Source: Caballeronia arvi (GTDB lineage: Bacteria; Pseudomonadota; Gammaproteobacteria; Burkholderiales; Burkholderiaceae). Taken from it: a stretch of DNA of 64,000 bases. The position numbers and the translations under genes are program-made. Shown here piece after piece: positions 42,928 through 51,866 of the stretch (its first letter is position 1; the number at the start of each line of letters is the position of its first letter). The stretch spans positions 20,129 through 84,128 of the forward strand of contig NZ_FCOM02000027.1 in NCBI RefSeq assembly GCF_001544695.2. Reading direction: 5' to 3'. The notes beneath the pieces were generated by a model. That model was given only the letters and a program-made list of their open reading frames with translations. It was not told where the DNA came from and did no database searches.

Positions 42928-43305
42928 TCAACGCACGCGCGCGAGCAGCACGCCCGCGACGAGCGCCAGCCCGCCGACGAGCACGATCGTCTGCCAGGGC
43001 CTTTCGTGGATGTAGGCATCGGCGTCTTCGAACACGGCGCCGGCGCGATGGCGTAGCGCGGCGTGCGTGTCGTTCAGACGTGCGCGCGCGCTGTCGAGGC
43101 GCTCGCCGATCTGCGCGCGCAGCGCGGCGGCATCGGCCGACGTGCCTTCGGCCAGGGCGCTTTCCAGTTCGCTCAAAAGCGTGCGCAATTCGGCGCCGAT
43201 ATCTTCGGCTGCTTCACGGCCATGACGCGCCATGCGGCGCGCGCGGCGGCTCGTCGTGGTCCATGAATCTCCGATGGCGTCTCGCGTATTAGGCAGTGCG
43301 TTCAT
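42928..43305 (-). CDS. DUF883-type small membrane-anchored protein (ElaB/YqjD-like)
   Basis: 125 residues from ATG 43305 after GGAGCGATCT. A long amphipathic helical region (EDIGAELRTLLSELESALAE and on) with high coiled-coil potential is followed by a glycine-containing C-terminal membrane span (TIVLVGGLALVAGVLLARV) preceded by IHERPWQ. This is the layout of the ElaB/YqjD/YgaM family, inner-membrane proteins that bind ribosomes in stationary phase in E. coli. The function here is inferred from that family only. Confidence 0.82.
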   Translation of the reverse strand: MNALPNTRDAIGDSWTTTSRRARRMARHGREAAEDIGAELRTLLSELESALAEGTSADAAALRAQIGERLDSARARLNDTHAALRHRAGAVFEDADAYIHERPWQTIVLVGGLALVAGVLLARVR

Positions 43306-43507
43306 AGATCGCTCCGTCGATGGATGAGTCGTGGATGACCCGCATATGCGGCGGGGAAACTCATCATGCAGCAAATTCGATGCCGATGCTTCATCGTTGC
43401 GCAACGCTTCGGTATGCGCGGCCGCGATGTGTGGTCGCACGTTTCGGCACGTAAGTTCTGCAAGCCATTTCTTCCCGCGACGGTCACATTTACAAGCGAT
43501 GAATACG

Positions 43508-43542
43508 AAAACGCCGGCGTGAACGAATCATGCCGGCGTTTT
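43508..43542. terminator. Terminator downstream of ompW
   Basis: AAAACGCCGGC (43508-43518) and GCCGGCGTTTT (43532-43542), an 11 bp stem with T-runs on both strands. It ends ompW on the minus strand. The rest of the 43306-43598 gap shows no frame that I would call a gene. Confidence 0.82.
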
Positions 43543-43598
43543 GTTTGTTTTCGCGATGACGTGAATATCTCGGTTACTTGCCAGCGAGCAATTTCACT

Positions 43599-44324
43599 TT
43601 AGAAGCGATAGCCTACGCGCAGATATGTGACGATCGGGTTGAGCGTGATTTTCGCTTGCGACTGGACATTCAGCGTGCCGACAGGTGTTTGAGCCTGCGT
43701 GTTCAACTTCGCCGTGGCCTTCAAAGGAATGAACGACACGGAAAATCCCGCGAACCAGTGTTCTGTGAAATTGTACGTCGCGCCGACATTAAACACGGGC
43801 GCCCACGAACTATCCGTGTCGACGGTGGTCGGACCATGCAGGACCGAGCCCTCGAACTGCTGATTCGTGATCTGCGCGTCGGTGAACCAGGTACGCGTCA
43901 CGCCAATACCGACGAACGGGCGGAACTTCGCCTGAGGAGCGTTGAAGAAGTATTTGAACAGCAGCGTCGGGCTCCATTGCTTCGCGCTGCCGAGTTTGCC
44001 ATACCGGTCGAGGTTGCCGGTGCCCTCCAGGTCGAAGGTGGGCGGAATGCCCATTTCAAGTTCTGCGGCGATGTGATCGGTGGCGAAGTAACCTACCGTG
44101 AAGCCGGCGGTATCAGCGCTCGAAATGCCGGCGCCCGTACCGGGAACATCGATATTGACCGGAGATCCGCCTACACTTGTTTCTTTGAGCGGACCGCTGC
44201 TGTCTTGCGGGGCAAAGTGAAACCAGCCTCCAGTTACATAGATGGAGCCGGCAGATTGTGCATGTGCCGCAGTGGACACACACGCTAATGCCGCGATCCC
44301 TGTGATGACTTGTTTTATTTTCAA
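43599..44324 (-). CDS. ompW: Outer membrane protein OmpW
   Basis: 241 residues from a TTG at 44324, which sits 6 nt behind an ideal GGAGGAG (44331-44337). Starts further upstream give no signal peptide. The signal (KQVITGIAALACVSTAAHAQ) is followed by an eight-strand barrel of the OmpW family, ending in LRVGYRF with the terminal Phe needed for Bam-mediated insertion. OmpW forms a narrow hydrophobic channel. GC content is lower than in surrounding genes. Regulation cannot be read from the sequence. Confidence 0.9.
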   Translation of the reverse strand: MKIKQVITGIAALACVSTAAHAQSAGSIYVTGGWFHFAPQDSSGPLKETSVGGSPVNIDVPGTGAGISSADTAGFTVGYFATDHIAAELEMGIPPTFDLEGTGNLDRYGKLGSAKQWSPTLLFKYFFNAPQAKFRPFVGIGVTRTWFTDAQITNQQFEGSVLHGPTTVDTDSSWAPVFNVGATYNFTEHWFAGFSVSFIPLKATAKLNTQAQTPVGTLNVQSQAKITLNPIVTYLRVGYRF

Positions 44325-44530
44325 TTTGTGCTCCTCCAAAAAAGCACGCCCATTATGAACACAACATTTCACATTAACCATAGCGGTGCCGTAGAGCATT
44401 TTCCCTAGGGCAAAGGGCGGCGTTGGGGCCTCGTTGCACGGCGCTTGCATGTGTTTCATCCATGCTGCCGCAACGGCTCCGAAAGGCCCCCGATTGGGGT
44501 AACACAAACGCGACCAACGGAATATCCAGA

Positions 44531-45238
44531 ATGGCACGGCTTGCACGACTCTACGTTCCCGAACAGCCGCAGCATGTCATCCTGCGTGGTCTCGACCAGC
44601 AACCCGCCTTCGTCGACGACCAGGACTATGAGCTATTCATCGACTGCTTGAGGACTGCTTCACGTGATCATCACCTCTCCATCCATGCCTATGCGCTGAT
44701 GCCGCAAGCTGTGCATCTGCTCGTCACGCCCCGCGACGAATCGAGCCTGCCCAAAGCAATGCAGGCCGTCGGGCGTCGTTACGTGGCGCACTTCAATCGG
44801 CGCTACATGCGGCGCGGCACGTTGTGGGAGGGGCGCTATCGCGCCACGGTAATCGAGGGCGAGCGTTACTTTCTGCTTGCAACGCGCGTCGTCGAGATGG
44901 CGCCGGTGCGCGCCCAGCTCGTCGCGACGCCGCAGGACTACAAGTGGTCCAGCTTTCGTCATCACGTCGGGCTTACGCTCGATGGCCTCATCACCGACCA
45001 TCCGCTCTTCTGGTCGCTCGGCAATACGCCGTTCGAACGCCAGCACGCCTACAAGGAGCTGTGCGAACAGCCGCTCGACGAACGCGAGGCGAATCGTCTT
45101 CTGCAGGCGACGCTCAAAGGCTGGGTGCTCGGCAGCGACGCCTATCGCGAGTGGGCATCGCATGCAGCCAACCGCCGGGTGTCGCCGCTGCCGCGCGGAC
45201 GTCCGCGCAAGATCCGCGAAACGCCGCAACCGCAATAA
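44531..45238 (+). CDS. RAYT/IS200-like transposase homologue with degenerate active site
   Basis: 235 residues, similar to the REP-associated tyrosine transposases (Y1/HUH fold): PEQPQHVILRG at the start, then HAYALMPQAVHLLVTP, GTLWEGRYRATVIEGERYFL and PVRAQLVATPQDYKWSSFRHH. The HUH pair normally reads H-x-H in this place, but here it is A-V-H. The helix that normally carries the catalytic Tyr (R-Y-[IV]-E-x-N-P type) reads RVVEMAP. The frame is intact with normal codon use and its own terminator. No terminal repeats or REP hairpins were seen around it. Probably a retained, non-transposing protein. Confidence 0.8.
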   Translation: MARLARLYVPEQPQHVILRGLDQQPAFVDDQDYELFIDCLRTASRDHHLSIHAYALMPQAVHLLVTPRDESSLPKAMQAVGRRYVAHFNRRYMRRGTLWEGRYRATVIEGERYFLLATRVVEMAPVRAQLVATPQDYKWSSFRHHVGLTLDGLITDHPLFWSLGNTPFERQHAYKELCEQPLDEREANRLLQATLKGWVLGSDAYREWASHAANRRVSPLPRGRPRKIRETPQPQ

Positions 45239-45269
45239 CGGCCTCGGCGGCAAGCCCGAAGGAACACAT

Positions 45270-45309
45270 GAAACGGCGTCTCGAATTTTCGAGCTACGCC
45301 GTTTCTTTT
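45270..45309 (+). terminator. Terminator after the RAYT-like gene
   Basis: GAAACGGCGT (45270-45279) pairs with ACGCCGTTTC (45296-45305), with CTCGAA/TTCGAG inside, then TTTT. A strong Rho-independent stop. Confidence 0.88.
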
Positions 45310-45350
45310 AGCTGATGATTGTTGTGTCCCCATTTTATTTGGGCAAGTTT

Positions 45351-45372
45351 GCACCATATCGATAATTGGTGC
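45351..45372 (+). promoter_or_regulatory. Possible NtrC-like or other operator before gltB
   Basis: GCACCA (45351-45356) and TGGTGC (45367-45372) are inverted half-sites separated by 10 bp that include TATCGATA. The half-sites equal those of NtrC sites, but NtrC sites are usually more closely spaced. It lies 19 bp upstream of the gltB -35. Regulator uncertain. Confidence 0.4.
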
Positions 45373-45390
45373 CCGACCATCAAGTTTTAT

Positions 45391-45419
45391 TTCCATCTTT
45401 TTGATTCGTCGCGTATATT
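45391..45419 (+). promoter_or_regulatory. Probable gltB promoter
   Basis: TTCCAT (45391-45396), 17 bp, TATATT (45414-45419), in the AT-rich part of the 322 bp gap before gltB. It would give a leader of about 135 nt. The remainder of the gap, including a GC-rich run around 45435-45470, has no recognised element. Confidence 0.55.
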
Positions 45420-45560
45420 TCGATTTCCGGCGATTGCCGCGGTGCAGCGTGCCGCGCACGACCGTGCTTCGTGACACATCAAGTTGAAAGAAACCGTCGC
45501 AGGCAACAAGAAAATGGTTCAACGGCCGAGTCGGCCCCTCACAGTAGAGACGGTGTCCCC

Positions 45561-48500
45561 ATGAACGATCATCAGCAGCCGGTAGCCGGTTCGCTTCCCG
45601 CCGCGCAGGGCATGTATGACCCTGCGAACGAACACGACGCCTGTGGCGTCGGCTTCGTCGCCCATATCAAGGGGAAAAAGAGCCACGAGATCATTCAGCA
45701 GGGTCTCAAGATTCTCGAGAATCTCGATCACCGTGGCGCGGTCGGCGCCGATCCGCTGATGGGCGATGGCGCCGGCATCCTGATCCAGGTGCCGGACGGC
45801 TTCTATCGCGAGGAAATGGCCAAGCAGGGCGTGACGTTGCCGCCGGCTGGCGAATACGGCGTCGGCATGATTTTCCTGCCGAAGGAACACGCGTCGCGTC
45901 TCGCGTGCGAGCAGGAGCTGGAACGCACGGTGAAGGCCGAAGGCCAGGTCGTGCTCGGCTGGCGCGACGTGCCCGTCGATTCCAACATGCCGATTTCGCC
46001 GACCGTGAAGGCGAGCGAGCCGCTGATCCGCCAGATTTTCATCGGACGCGGCAAGGACATCGTCGTGACGGACGCGCTCGAGCGCAAGCTGTACATCATC
46101 CGCAAGACCGCGAGCCATCGCATTCAGGCGCTGAAGCTCAAGCACGGCAAGGAATACTTCGTGCCGTCGATGTCGTCGCGCACCGTCGTCTACAAGGGGC
46201 TGCTGCTCGCGGGCCAGGTCGGCGTGTACTACCGTGATCTGCAGGACGAGCGCGTCGTTTCCGCGCTCGCGCTCGTGCATCAGCGCTTCTCGACCAACAC
46301 GTTCCCGGCGTGGGAACTCGCGCACCCGTATCGCATGATCGCGCACAACGGTGAAATCAACACCGTGAAGGGCAACGTCAACTGGCTGAACGCGCGCACC
46401 GGCGCGATCGCGTCCTACGTGCTCGGCGACGATCTGCCGAAGCTCTGGCCGCTGATCTATCCGGGCCAGTCGGACACGGCATCGTTCGACAACTGTCTCG
46501 AACTGCTCGTGATGGCCGGCTACCCGCTCGTCCACGCGATGATGATGATGATCCCTGAAGCGTGGGAGCAGCACACGCTGATGGACGACAACCGCCGCGC
46601 GTTCTACGAATATCACGCCGCGATGATGGAGCCGTGGGACGGCCCCGCCGCGATCGCGTTCACGGACGGCCGCCAGATCGGCGCCACGCTCGACCGTAAC
46701 GGCCTGCGTCCGGCCCGCTATCTCGTCACGGACGACGATCTCGTGATTCTCGCGTCGGAGTCCGGCGTGCTGCCCATTCCCGAATCGAAGATCGTGCAGA
46801 AGTGGCGTCTTCAGCCGGGCAAGATGTTCCTGATCGACATGGAACAGGGCCGCATCATCCAGGACAAGGAACTGAAGGACAACCTGTCCAACGCCAAGCC
46901 GTACAAGAGCTGGATCGAAGCCGTGCGCATCAAGCTCGACGAGATCGAGCCGAAGGCGGAAGACGTCGAAACGCAGCGTCGCGAAGCCGCGGTATTGCTC
47001 GATCGTCAGCAGGCGTTCGGCTACACGCAGGAAGACCTCAAGTTCCTGATGGCGCCGATGGCGCAGTCGGGCGAAGAAGCCGTCGGCTCGATGGGCAACG
47101 ACTCGCCGCTCGCGGTCATGTCTAACAAGAACAAGACGCTCTACAACTACTTCAAGCAGTTGTTCGCGCAGGTGACGAACCCGCCGATCGATCCGATCCG
47201 CGAAAACCTCGTGATGTCGCTCGTCTCGTTCATCGGTCCGAAGCCGAACCTGCTCGACACGACGAACATCAACCCGACGATGCGCCTCGAAGTGTCGCAG
47301 CCCGTGCTCGACTTCAAGGACATCGCGAAGATCCGCGCGATCGACAAGTACACCGGCGGCAAGTTCAGCTCGTACGAGCTGAACATCGTCTATCCGGCGG
47401 CGTGGGGCAAGGAAGGCATCGAGGCGCGCATCGCGTCGCTGTGTGCCGAAGCCGTCGATGCCGTGCGCTCCGGCTACAACATCCTGATCGTGTCGGACCG
47501 CAAGGCGGACCGCGACAACGTCGCGATTCCGGCGCTGCTCGCCACGTCCGCGATTCACTCGCATCTCGTCGCGCACGGCCTGCGCACGAGCACGGGTCTC
47601 GTCGTGGAAACGGGATCGGCGCGTGAGACGCATCACTTCGCGCTGCTCGCGGGCTACGGCGCAGAAGCCGTTCACCCGTATCTCGCGCTGGAAACGCTCG
47701 CCAACTTGGCCGAAGGCCTGAAGGGCGATCTCTCCGCCGACAAGGTCATCTACAACTTCACCAAGGCGGTCGGCAAGGGCCTGTTGAAGGTCATGTCGAA
47801 GATGGGCATCTCGACGTACATGTCCTACACCGGCGCGCAGATTTTCGAAGCGGTCGGCCTGTCGTCGGAACTCGTCGAGAAGTATTTCAAGGGCACGGCG
47901 TCGAAGGTCGGCGGCATCGGCATCTTCGAGGTGGCGGAAGAAGCGATTCGTCTGCATCGCGATGCATTCGGCGACAACCCCGTTCTCGCGAACATGCTCG
48001 ACGCGGGCGGCGAATACGCGTATCGCGTGCGCGGCGAAGAGCACATGTGGACGCCGGATGCGATCGCCAAGTTGCAACACTCGGCGCGCAGCAACTCGTA
48101 TCAGACGTACAAGGAATACGCGCACATCATCAACGACCAGACGAAGCGTCATATGACGTTCCGCGGTCTGTTCGAGTTCAAGGTGTCGCCGTCGAAGGCG
48201 ATTCCGCTCGATGAAGTGGAATCGGCGAAGGACATCGTCAAGCGTTTCGCAACGGGCGCGATGTCGCTCGGCTCGATCAGCACGGAAGCGCACGCCACGC
48301 TGGCTGTCGCGATGAACCGCATCGGCGGCAAGTCGAACACAGGCGAAGGCGGCGAGGACGAAACGCGTTATCGCAACGAACTGCGCGGCATTCCGATCAA
48401 GAACGGCGACACGCTGCAATCGATCATCGGCAAGGAAGTCATCACCGACATTCCGCTGAAGGACGGCGATTCGCTGCGTTCGAAGATCAAACAGGTCGCG

Positions 48501-50264
48501 TCGGGACGATTCGGCGTGACGGCGGAATATCTCGCGTCGGCGGATCAGATCCAGATCAAGATGGCGCAGGGCGCGAAGCCGGGCGAAGGCGGTCAGTTGC
48601 CGGGCCACAAGGTTTCCGATTACATCGGCAAGCTGCGTTATTCGGTGCCGGGCGTCGGTCTGATTTCGCCGCCGCCGCACCACGACATCTATTCGATCGA
48701 AGATCTCGCGCAGCTCATTCACGATCTGAAGAACGTGAATTCGTCGTCGAGCATTTCGGTGAAGCTCGTGTCGGAAGTGGGTGTCGGCACGGTTGCCGCT
48801 GGCGTTGCAAAAGCGAAGGCGGATCACGTCGTGATCGCGGGTCATGACGGCGGCACGGGCGCATCCCCGCTGTCGTCGCTGAAGCACGCAGGCACGCCGT
48901 GGGAACTCGGTCTCGCCGAAACGCAGCAGACGCTGGTGCTCAACCGTCTGCGCGGACGTATCCGCGTGCAGGCCGACGGTCAGATGAAGACCGGCCGCGA
49001 CGTCGTAATCGGTGCGCTGCTCGGCGCCGACGAGTTCGGTTTCGCGACCGCGCCGCTCGTCGTCGAAGGCTGCATCATGATGCGCAAGTGCCATCTGAAT
49101 ACGTGCCCGGTCGGCGTCGCGACGCAAGATCCGGTGTTGCGCGCGAAGTTCTCGGGTCAGCCGGAACACGTCGTCAACTTCTTCTTCTTTGTTGCGGAAG
49201 AAGTGCGCGAAATTATGGCGCAGTTCGGCATCCGCAAGTTCGATGACCTCATCGGCCGCGTCGATCTGCTCGACATGAAGAAGGGCATCGAGCACTGGAA
49301 GGCGAAGGGCCTCGACTTCTCGCGCATCTTCTATCAGGTGCCGGTCGGCGAAGACGTCGCGCGCAAGCATGTCGACGTGCAGGATCACGGTCTCGACAAG
49401 GCGCTCGATCACGTGTTGATCGAGAAGTCGAAGGCGGCGATCGAGAAGGGCGAGCATGTATCGTTCATTCAGCCGGTGCGCAACGTGAACCGCACGGTCG
49501 GCGCGATGCTGTCCGGCATGATCGCGAAGAAGCACGGTCACGACGGCTTGCCCGACGACTCGATCCACATCCAGTTGAAGGGCACGGCGGGCCAGAGCTT
49601 CGGCGCGTTCCTCGCGAAGGGCGTCACGCTCGATCTCGTCGGCGATGGCAACGACTACGTCGGCAAGGGCCTGTCGGGCGGACGCATCATCATTCGCCCG
49701 ACCAACGACTTCCGCGGCAAGTCCGAGGAAAACATCATCTGCGGCAACACGGTGATGTACGGCGCGATCGAAGGCGAATCGTATTTCCGCGGCGTCGCGG
49801 GCGAGCGCTTCTGCGTGCGTAATTCCGGCGCGACGGCGGTCGTCGAAGGCACGGGCGACCACGGCTGCGAATACATGACGGGCGGCACGGTGGTCGTGCT
49901 CGGCGAGACGGGCCGCAACTTCGCGGCGGGCATGTCGGGCGGCATCGCGTTCGTGTACGACCCGGACGGTGCGTTCTCGGGCAAGTGCAACAAGTCGATG
50001 GTCGCACTCGATCCGGTTCTGCAGCAGGCGGAACAGGAACGCACGGTGGATCGCTCTTTGTGGCACGCCGGCAAGACCGACGAAGCGCTGCTCAAGGGTC
50101 TCGTCGAGCGTCACTTCCAGTTCACCGGCTCGCCGCGCGCGAAATCGCTGCTCGAAAACTGGGATTCGGCGCGCCGTCAGTTCGTCAAGGTGTTCCCGAC
50201 CGAATACAGGCGCGCGCTCACGGAGATGGGCGCGAAGAAGTCGAAGGACGCCATCGCGGCTTGA
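45561..50264 (+). CDS. gltB: Glutamate synthase (NADPH) large subunit
   Basis: 1567 residues. GltB makes two glutamates from glutamine and 2-oxoglutarate. A short propeptide (1-27) precedes Cys28 (EHDACGVGF), the N-terminal nucleophile of the class II glutaminase domain (to about residue 430). Then come the central domain and the FMN/synthase domain (about residues 830-1230; PGEGGQLPGHKV, GHDGGTGASP). The 3Fe-4S ligands are C1171, C1177 and C1182 (CIMMRKCHLNTC). A C-terminal GXGXG beta-helix follows. ATG 45561 is chosen because it gives the usual short propeptide. gltD follows 78 bp later. Confidence 0.97.
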   Translation: MNDHQQPVAGSLPAAQGMYDPANEHDACGVGFVAHIKGKKSHEIIQQGLKILENLDHRGAVGADPLMGDGAGILIQVPDGFYREEMAKQGVTLPPAGEYGVGMIFLPKEHASRLACEQELERTVKAEGQVVLGWRDVPVDSNMPISPTVKASEPLIRQIFIGRGKDIVVTDALERKLYIIRKTASHRIQALKLKHGKEYFVPSMSSRTVVYKGLLLAGQVGVYYRDLQDERVVSALALVHQRFSTNTFPAWELAHPYRMIAHNGEINTVKGNVNWLNARTGAIASYVLGDDLPKLWPLIYPGQSDTASFDNCLELLVMAGYPLVHAMMMMIPEAWEQHTLMDDNRRAFYEYHAAMMEPWDGPAAIAFTDGRQIGATLDRNGLRPARYLVTDDDLVILASESGVLPIPESKIVQKWRLQPGKMFLIDMEQGRIIQDKELKDNLSNAKPYKSWIEAVRIKLDEIEPKAEDVETQRREAAVLLDRQQAFGYTQEDLKFLMAPMAQSGEEAVGSMGNDSPLAVMSNKNKTLYNYFKQLFAQVTNPPIDPIRENLVMSLVSFIGPKPNLLDTTNINPTMRLEVSQPVLDFKDIAKIRAIDKYTGGKFSSYELNIVYPAAWGKEGIEARIASLCAEAVDAVRSGYNILIVSDRKADRDNVAIPALLATSAIHSHLVAHGLRTSTGLVVETGSARETHHFALLAGYGAEAVHPYLALETLANLAEGLKGDLSADKVIYNFTKAVGKGLLKVMSKMGISTYMSYTGAQIFEAVGLSSELVEKYFKGTASKVGGIGIFEVAEEAIRLHRDAFGDNPVLANMLDAGGEYAYRVRGEEHMWTPDAIAKLQHSARSNSYQTYKEYAHIINDQTKRHMTFRGLFEFKVSPSKAIPLDEVESAKDIVKRFATGAMSLGSISTEAHATLAVAMNRIGGKSNTGEGGEDETRYRNELRGIPIKNGDTLQSIIGKEVITDIPLKDGDSLRSKIKQVASGRFGVTAEYLASADQIQIKMAQGAKPGEGGQLPGHKVSDYIGKLRYSVPGVGLISPPPHHDIYSIEDLAQLIHDLKNVNSSSSISVKLVSEVGVGTVAAGVAKAKADHVVIAGHDGGTGASPLSSLKHAGTPWELGLAETQQTLVLNRLRGRIRVQADGQMKTGRDVVIGALLGADEFGFATAPLVVEGCIMMRKCHLNTCPVGVATQDPVLRAKFSGQPEHVVNFFFFVAEEVREIMAQFGIRKFDDLIGRVDLLDMKKGIEHWKAKGLDFSRIFYQVPVGEDVARKHVDVQDHGLDKALDHVLIEKSKAAIEKGEHVSFIQPVRNVNRTVGAMLSGMIAKKHGHDGLPDDSIHIQLKGTAGQSFGAFLAKGVTLDLVGDGNDYVGKGLSGGRIIIRPTNDFRGKSEENIICGNTVMYGAIEGESYFRGVAGERFCVRNSGATAVVEGTGDHGCEYMTGGTVVVLGETGRNFAAGMSGGIAFVYDPDGAFSGKCNKSMVALDPVLQQAEQERTVDRSLWHAGKTDEALLKGLVERHFQFTGSPRAKSLLENWDSARRQFVKVFPTEYRRALTEMGAKKSKDAIAA

Positions 50265-50342
50265 AGCCGGTTTTATAGATAGACGACCTTCCCGATGCGA
50301 GCGTATCGGGAAGCAGGTCCCTCACTGTACATAGAGAAAGAA

Positions 50343-51809
50343 ATGGGCAAGGCAACCGGTTTTCTCGAGTTCGAACGCCGCCATGAGGCGTACGAAGCAC
50401 CGCTGACCCGCGTCAAGCACTACAAGGAATTCGTCGCCGCGCTGACCGATGAAGACGCGAAGGTTCAGGGCGCGCGCTGCATGGATTGCGGCATTCCGTT
50501 CTGCAACAACGGCTGTCCGGTCAACAACATCATTCCGGACTTCAACGATCTCGTGTTCCAGCAGGACTGGAAGAGTGCGATCAACGTGCTGCACTCGACC
50601 AACAACTTCCCTGAGTTCACGGGCCGCATCTGCCCGGCGCCGTGCGAAAGCGCGTGCACGCTCGGCATCAACGACGATCCGGTCGGCATCAAGTCGATCG
50701 AACACGCGATCATCGACAAGGCGTTCGCCGAAGGCTGGGTCGTGCCGCAAGCGCCGAAGCACAAGACGGGCAAGAAGGTCGCGGTCGTCGGTTCGGGGCC
50801 TGCCGGCCTTGCCGCCGCGCAGCAACTTGGGCGCGCGGGTCACGAAGTCGTTGTGTTCGAAAAGAACGATCGCATCGGCGGATTGCTGCGTTACGGCATT
50901 CCCGACTTCAAGCTGGAGAAGTGGCTGATCGACCGCCGCATGCGCCAGATGGAAGCGGAAGGCGTGTCGTTCCGCACGAACGTGTTCATCGGCAAGGATG
51001 CGTTGCCCGAGTACATCGCCAATACGGCGAAGGAAACCATCACGCCGGACGAGCTGAAAGAACAGTTCGATGCCGTGGTGATCGCGGGCGGCTCTGAAAT
51101 GCCGCGCGATCTGCCGGTGCCGGGCCGCGAGCTCGAAGGCATCTATTACGCGATGGAATTCCTGCCGCAGCAGAACAAGGTCAACGCGGGCGACAAGGTC
51201 ACGGATCAACTGCTTGCGAAGGGCAAGCATGTCGTCGTGATTGGCGGCGGCGATACGGGTTCGGATTGCGTCGGCACGTCGAACCGCCATGGCGCGAAGA
51301 GCGTCACGCAGTTCGAGCTGCTCGCGCAGCCGCCGGAGGAAGAGAACAAGCCGCTCGTGTGGCCGTACTGGCCGATCAAGCTGCGCACGTCGTCGTCGCA
51401 CGAGGAAGGCTGCGATCGCGACTGGTCGGTCGCGACGAAGCGCTTCGAAGGCAAGAACGGCAAGGTCGAGAAGCTGATCGCGGTGCGCGTCGAGTGGAAG
51501 GGCGGCAAGATGCAGGAAGTGCCGGGTTCCGAGTTCGAAATGAAGGCCGATCTCGTGCTGCTCGCCATGGGCTTCACGCAGCCGGTTTCGCCGGTGCTGG
51601 ACGCGTTCGGCGTCGAGAAGGATGCGCGCGGCAATGTGCGCGCTGCCACCGAGGGCGACAAGGCGTATTACACGTCCGTCGATAAGGTGTTCACGGCGGG
51701 CGATATGCGTCGCGGGCAATCGCTGGTTGTCTGGGCGATTCGTGAAGGACGGCAGTGCGCGCGGTCGGTGGATGCGTATCTGATGGGTTCCAGCGAGTTG
51801 CCGCGGTAA
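50343..51809 (+). CDS. gltD: Glutamate synthase (NADPH) small subunit
   Basis: 488 residues. GltD takes electrons from NADPH through FAD and two 4Fe-4S clusters to GltB. The N-terminal cluster Cys are C46, C49, C54 and C58 (CMDCGIPFCNNGC) with a second group in ICPAPCESAC. FAD site VAVVGSGPAGLAAAQQLG; NADPH site VVIGGGDTGSDCVG; C-terminal FTAGDMRRGQSLVVWAI. GAAAGAA precedes the ATG. A terminator ends the operon. Confidence 0.97.
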   Translation: MGKATGFLEFERRHEAYEAPLTRVKHYKEFVAALTDEDAKVQGARCMDCGIPFCNNGCPVNNIIPDFNDLVFQQDWKSAINVLHSTNNFPEFTGRICPAPCESACTLGINDDPVGIKSIEHAIIDKAFAEGWVVPQAPKHKTGKKVAVVGSGPAGLAAAQQLGRAGHEVVVFEKNDRIGGLLRYGIPDFKLEKWLIDRRMRQMEAEGVSFRTNVFIGKDALPEYIANTAKETITPDELKEQFDAVVIAGGSEMPRDLPVPGRELEGIYYAMEFLPQQNKVNAGDKVTDQLLAKGKHVVVIGGGDTGSDCVGTSNRHGAKSVTQFELLAQPPEEENKPLVWPYWPIKLRTSSSHEEGCDRDWSVATKRFEGKNGKVEKLIAVRVEWKGGKMQEVPGSEFEMKADLVLLAMGFTQPVSPVLDAFGVEKDARGNVRAATEGDKAYYTSVDKVFTAGDMRRGQSLVVWAIREGRQCARSVDAYLMGSSELPR

Positions 51810-51824
51810 GTACGTGATGCAATG

Positions 51825-51862
51825 AAAAAGGGCGGATGACCGTGAGGTTGTCCGCCCTTTTT
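51825..51862. terminator. Terminator between gltD and the DUF1828 gene
   Basis: AAAAAGGGCGGA (51825-51836) and TCCGCCCTTTTT (51851-51862), a 12 bp stem with runs usable on both strands. It ends gltD and the convergent accessory pair. Confidence 0.9.
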
Positions 51863-51866
51863 GCGT

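Noticed and set aside
43306..43598. Small plus-strand frames in the gap before ompW
   Set aside because: They lack ribosome-binding sites and overlap the ompW terminator and upstream region of the DUF883-type gene.
44325..45300. A complete insertion sequence around the RAYT-like gene
   Set aside because: No terminal inverted repeats, target duplications or subterminal hairpin pairs were seen, and the catalytic motifs are lost.
45341..45354. A sigma-54 promoter reading TGGGCAAGTTTGCA upstream of gltB
   Set aside because: The GG and GC doublets are 8 bp apart where sigma-54 needs 10.
45519..50114. A minus-strand open frame of about 1530 codons opposite gltB, and similar long frames opposite hemB, mrcA, rplB and others
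   Set aside because: High-GC coding strands leave the opposite frames open. The translations are Arg/His/Asp-rich shadows with no domain, ribosome-binding site or codon pattern of their own.
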